From JALSJK01 sp964530345 (lineage in GTDB: Bacteria > Pseudomonadota > Gammaproteobacteria > Methylococcales > Methylomonadaceae): 15,677 nucleotides of DNA. The stretch's first letter is position 1; every line of letters starts with the position of its first letter. The notes under the pieces are model-generated. The model was not told the origin of the DNA, did not search any database, and saw nothing but the letters and a program-made list of their open reading frames with translations. The translations under genes were made by a program, and so were the position numbers. Location: positions 1 to 15,677 of the forward strand of contig CAZGYJ010000062.1 of the NCBI GenBank assembly GCA_964530345.1, in the 5' to 3' direction. Below, in pieces: positions 14,686-15,677 of this stretch.

Positions 14686-15677
14686 ATGAAAAAAGTAGCC
14701 TTAATTACAGGAGTTACAGGGCAGGATGGGGCTTATCTGGCGGAATTCTTGCTAAAAAAAGATTATATTGTTCATGGCATTAAACGCCGCGCCTCTTCTT
14801 TTAACACGGATCGAATTGATCATCTGTACCAAGATCCGCATATAGAAAACCGAAATTTTGTTCTGCACTATGGGGATTTGGTTGATTCCAGTAACCTGAT
14901 CAGTATCATTCAAAAAGTACAGCCGGATGAAATCTACAACCTTGGCGCCCAGAGTCATGTGGCCGTTTCTTTTGAATCGCCAGAATATACTGCTAACGTA
15001 GATGCTCTTGGTACTCTAAGAATACTAGAAGCGATTAGAATGCTGGGATTAGAAAAAAAAACCCGCTTTTATCAGGCGTCAACCTCCGAACTTTTTGGAG
15101 AAGTTCAGGAAATCCCACAAAAAGAAACTACGCCTTTTTATCCGCGCTCTCCTTACGCGGTTGCCAAAATGTATGCCTATTGGATTACTGTTAATTACAG
15201 AGAGGCTTATGGTATTTATGGCTGTAATGGAATTCTGTTTAATCATGAATCCCCATTGAGAGGAGAGACTTTTGTTACCAGAAAAATCACCCGTGCAATT
15301 TCTCGAATTAAACTAGGTTTGCAAGATTGCTTGTATTTGGGGAATCTTGATGCCAAAAGAGATTGGGGGCATGCCAAAGATTATGTGGAAATGCAATGGC
15401 TGATGTTGCAACAAGAACAGCCAGATGATTTTGTTATAGCGACTGGTCTACAATATTCTGTAAGAGATTTTGTTAATGCAGCAGCAAAGGAACTAGATAT
15501 TAAAATAGATTGGCAAGGGCAAGGGGTGGAAGAAAAAGGCTATAGTCAAGAAACTGGGAAGTGCATTGTAGCTGTTGATCCGCGTTATTTTAGGCCTACA
15601 GAAGTTGAAACTTTATTGGGAGATCCTTCAAAAGCCAAAAATAAATTAGGTTGGGAGCCTAAAATCAGATTTGATGA
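14686..15677 (+). CDS. gmd: GDP-mannose 4,6-dehydratase (3' end outside window)
   Basis: 330 codons are present and the frame is open at the right edge; the family is usually about 345-375 residues, so little is missing. This short-chain dehydrogenase-type enzyme converts GDP-mannose to GDP-4-keto-6-deoxymannose, the precursor of GDP-fucose, GDP-rhamnose or GDP-perosamine for surface glycans. The NADP-binding motif TGVTGQDG (8-15) and the catalytic set Thr133, Glu135, Tyr157 and Lys161 (STSE and YAVAK) are intact. The substrate-loop motif NHESPLRGETFVTRKI and the RDWGHAKDYVEMQW block are diagnostic of Gmd. The start is ATG 14686, with only a weak GAG-type ribosome site. The next gene, unseen, would show which deoxysugar is made (a GMER/fcl, rmd or per homologue). 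Confidence 0.96.
   Translation, partial: MKKVALITGVTGQDGAYLAEFLLKKDYIVHGIKRRASSFNTDRIDHLYQDPHIENRNFVLHYGDLVDSSNLISIIQKVQPDEIYNLGAQSHVAVSFESPEYTANVDALGTLRILEAIRMLGLEKKTRFYQASTSELFGEVQEIPQKETTPFYPRSPYAVAKMYAYWITVNYREAYGIYGCNGILFNHESPLRGETFVTRKITRAISRIKLGLQDCLYLGNLDAKRDWGHAKDYVEMQWLMLQQEQPDDFVIATGLQYSVRDFVNAAAKELDIKIDWQGQGVEEKGYSQETGKCIVAVDPRYFRPTEVETLLGDPSKAKNKLGWEPKIRFD

Overview
The window looks like chromosomal DNA of a moderately AT-rich gammaproteobacterium. The evidence is an nrdR-ribD-ribE-ribBX cluster with a degenerate GTP cyclohydrolase domain, an NtrB/NtrC pair very close to the enterobacterial proteins, and a TolC-type secretion system. The genus cannot be fixed from the sequence alone. 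No RNA genes, insertion sequences, prophage or CRISPR arrays are visible.

Region 1 (1-6622) is a type I secretion locus. At the left edge, on the minus strand, is the N-terminal part of a large surface protein. It has a Ser/Glu/Asn-rich low-complexity head, then cadherin-like repeats of about 98 residues that run off the window. A 392-bp intergenic region separates it from a divergent operon of two tandem ABC exporters and an HlyD-type membrane fusion protein. The first exporter is 544 aa with no N-terminal accessory domain; the second is 731 aa with an inactive C39-like domain. Both lack a canonical LSGGQ signature. The matching TolC-family outer membrane channel lies at 10054-11364 on the other strand, beyond a housekeeping cluster.

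Region 2 (6640-10047) is a housekeeping operon, nrdR-ribD-ribE-ribBX, with start/stop overlaps at each junction except ribD-ribE. It covers most of the committed riboflavin steps. Lumazine synthase (ribH) and nusB, often next in such clusters, are absent. A functional GTP cyclohydrolase II must be encoded elsewhere, because that half of RibBX has lost its zinc cysteines.

Region 3 (11445-14041, minus strand) holds ntrC and ntrB, the two-component nitrogen regulators, overlapping by 11 nt. Upstream of ntrB are a near-perfect sigma-54 promoter and a palindromic NtrC site centred about 107 bp before the predicted transcription start. This spacing resembles the enterobacterial glnA promoter, but no glnA is present, so nitrogen-responsive autoregulation is likely. 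The sigma-54 start would fall inside the longest ntrB reading frame.

Region 4 (14174-15677) contains a 124-aa protein resembling the pro-domain of secreted metalloproteases without any protease, then a nearly complete gmd (GDP-mannose 4,6-dehydratase) running off the right edge. Gmd probably marks the start of a surface-polysaccharide nucleotide-sugar cluster.

The points most worth following up are the tandem ABC pair with non-canonical signatures, the sigma-54/NtrC control region overlapping the ntrB start, and the orphan pro-domain-like protein.
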